A stretch of 7,108 bases of DNA, from NCBI GenBank assembly GCA_027886785.1, contig JAPCJV010000091.1, forward strand, positions 1 to 7,108. The letters run 5' to 3'. The DNA comes from Nitrososphaerota archaeon (GTDB lineage: Archaea; Thermoproteota; Nitrososphaeria; Nitrososphaerales; CADDZS01). Shown here piece by piece: positions 6,716-7,108 of this stretch. Both the position numbers and the translations under genes were made by a program. The notes beneath the pieces are model-generated. The model ran no database searches, was not told the DNA's origin, and was given only the letters and a program-made list of their open reading frames with translations. Each line of letters starts with the position of its first letter. Position 1 is the first letter of the stretch.

Positions 6716-6721
6716 ACCTCC
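6716..6721 (-). promoter_or_regulatory. Strong Shine-Dalgarno fixing the TTG start of the mutase subunit
   Basis: GGAGGT on the minus strand lies nine bases before TTG at 6706, in the 21-base gap after the B12-subunit stop (6728-6730). The nearby ATG at 6723 is in a different frame from the mutase, and no other upstream in-frame start codon exists before the TAA, so the ribosome site decides for TTG. Confidence 0.75.
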
Positions 6722-6727
6722 ATGGCA

Positions 6728-7108
6728 TTATTTCATATTCATCCGAGTCATTTTCTTAGCAACTAAACTTGCCCTCAGAAGATCCGCAACTTTCGACAAG
6801 GGGGTGCCAGTAGGGACCACAACGTCAATTCCGATTTTTTTCAACCTTGATACATCTTGTTCGGGGATGATTCCCCCGATTGCAGTCCTTACCTTCCGGT
6901 TCTTTCTCTTTTTGATTTCGTGGATTAACCGGTTGGCTGCTTTCAGGTGAGTCCCGGATAAAATGCTCAACCCGATAATGTCTACGTCCTCCTGAATCGC
7001 GACTTCGACAATTTGTTCTATTTTTCCATACAGGCCCAGATAAATTACTTCAAACCCGGAATCTCGTAGCGATCGGCTCACCACCAGTGCACCCTTGTCG
7101 TGGCCATC
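6728..7108 (-). CDS. mcmA2: B12-binding subunit of methylmalonyl-CoA mutase-type enzyme (5' end outside the window)
   Basis: A stand-alone cobalamin-binding domain, 126 residues visible, open to the window edge; probably only some 10-20 N-terminal residues are missing, and the internal GTG at 7084 is not the start. The first visible residues are DGHDKG, the DxHxxG motif whose histidine replaces dimethylbenzimidazole as lower cobalt ligand. GLSILSG (residues 46-52 of the fragment) is the SxL motif and IGGIIP (77-82) the GG motif that close around the nucleotide tail, followed by VVVPTGTPLSKV. All three signatures of the His-on B12 Rossmann domain are therefore intact. It precedes the catalytic subunit by 21 bases in the same operon, so the two should assemble as partners. 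The length and order match two-subunit mutases rather than single-chain MutB. Residues after about 113 form a short basic Lys/Met-rich tail. No MeaB-type GTPase chaperone is visible in the window. Confidence 0.92.
   Translation of the reverse strand, partial: DGHDKGALVVSRSLRDSGFEVIYLGLYGKIEQIVEVAIQEDVDIIGLSILSGTHLKAANRLIHEIKKRKNRKVRTAIGGIIPEQDVSRLKKIGIDVVVPTGTPLSKVADLLRASLVAKKMTRMNMK

Noticed and set aside
6700..6723. ATG at 6721-6723 on the minus strand as the mutase start through a frameshift.
   Set aside because: It is out of frame, overlaps the GGAGGT site, and the TTG at 6706 sits nine bases from that site and reads directly into the conserved N-terminal region.
6707..6730. The B12 subunit and catalytic subunit are in the same frame, separated by one TAA, which could mean a split fusion or readthrough as in IcmF-like N-terminal B12 enzymes.
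   Set aside because: The catalytic subunit has its own strong ribosome site and start, and the G-domain that lies between the two in IcmF is absent; two-subunit mutases are a well-known arrangement.
1..7108. tRNA, rRNA, CRISPR arrays, insertion sequences, riboswitches (including a cobalamin riboswitch) and long repeats.
   Set aside because: None was seen; coding density is very high and the largest non-coding gap is 82 bases. A B12 riboswitch could lie upstream of the truncated B12 subunit, outside the window.

Overview
The window looks like a bacterial catabolic region at moderate GC content. It has two opposing gene blocks that meet tail to tail near position 3365. The organism cannot be named from sequence alone. 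Strong GGAGGT and AGGA ribosome sites, a sigma70-like promoter and frequent TTG/GTG starts point to a bacterium. The split (two-subunit) methylmalonyl-CoA mutase is the arrangement of archaea and of various uncultivated or anaerobic bacterial lineages rather than of enterics.

The plus-strand block (2-3370) holds four hydrolase-fold genes. First comes the 3' end of a deaminase-type amidohydrolase, close to the S-adenosylhomocysteine/methylthioadenosine deaminase group. Two tandem, abutting amidohydrolase_2 (ACMSD/LigW-like) paralogues follow. The last is a full-length M20 metallopeptidase-fold protein behind its own candidate promoter. The first paralogue keeps the expected active-site residues; the second has lost several. 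The M20 protein keeps one metal site but lacks the general base, the second metal site and the dimer-interface histidine.

The minus-strand block (7108 down to 3363) reads as one operon: B12-binding mutase subunit (cut by the window edge), catalytic mutase subunit, CaiB/BaiF class III CoA-transferase, VOC-type methylmalonyl-CoA epimerase. Together these could load a carboxylic acid onto CoA, set the stereochemistry of the alpha carbon and isomerise the branched acyl-CoA by a B12 radical rearrangement, ending in succinyl-CoA or a homologue. The mutase keeps the Tyr and Arg linked to a carboxylated substrate. However, the Asn expected to contact deoxyadenosine and a His/Gln pair in the cofactor/substrate region are replaced, so the exact substrate is open.

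The most interesting features are the coordinated active-site losses in the second amidohydrolase and the M20 protein, and the remodelled cofactor region of the mutase. The neighbourhood could be a pathway in which amide or ring hydrolysis yields a branched dicarboxylate handled by the mutase module. That link rests on proximity only.
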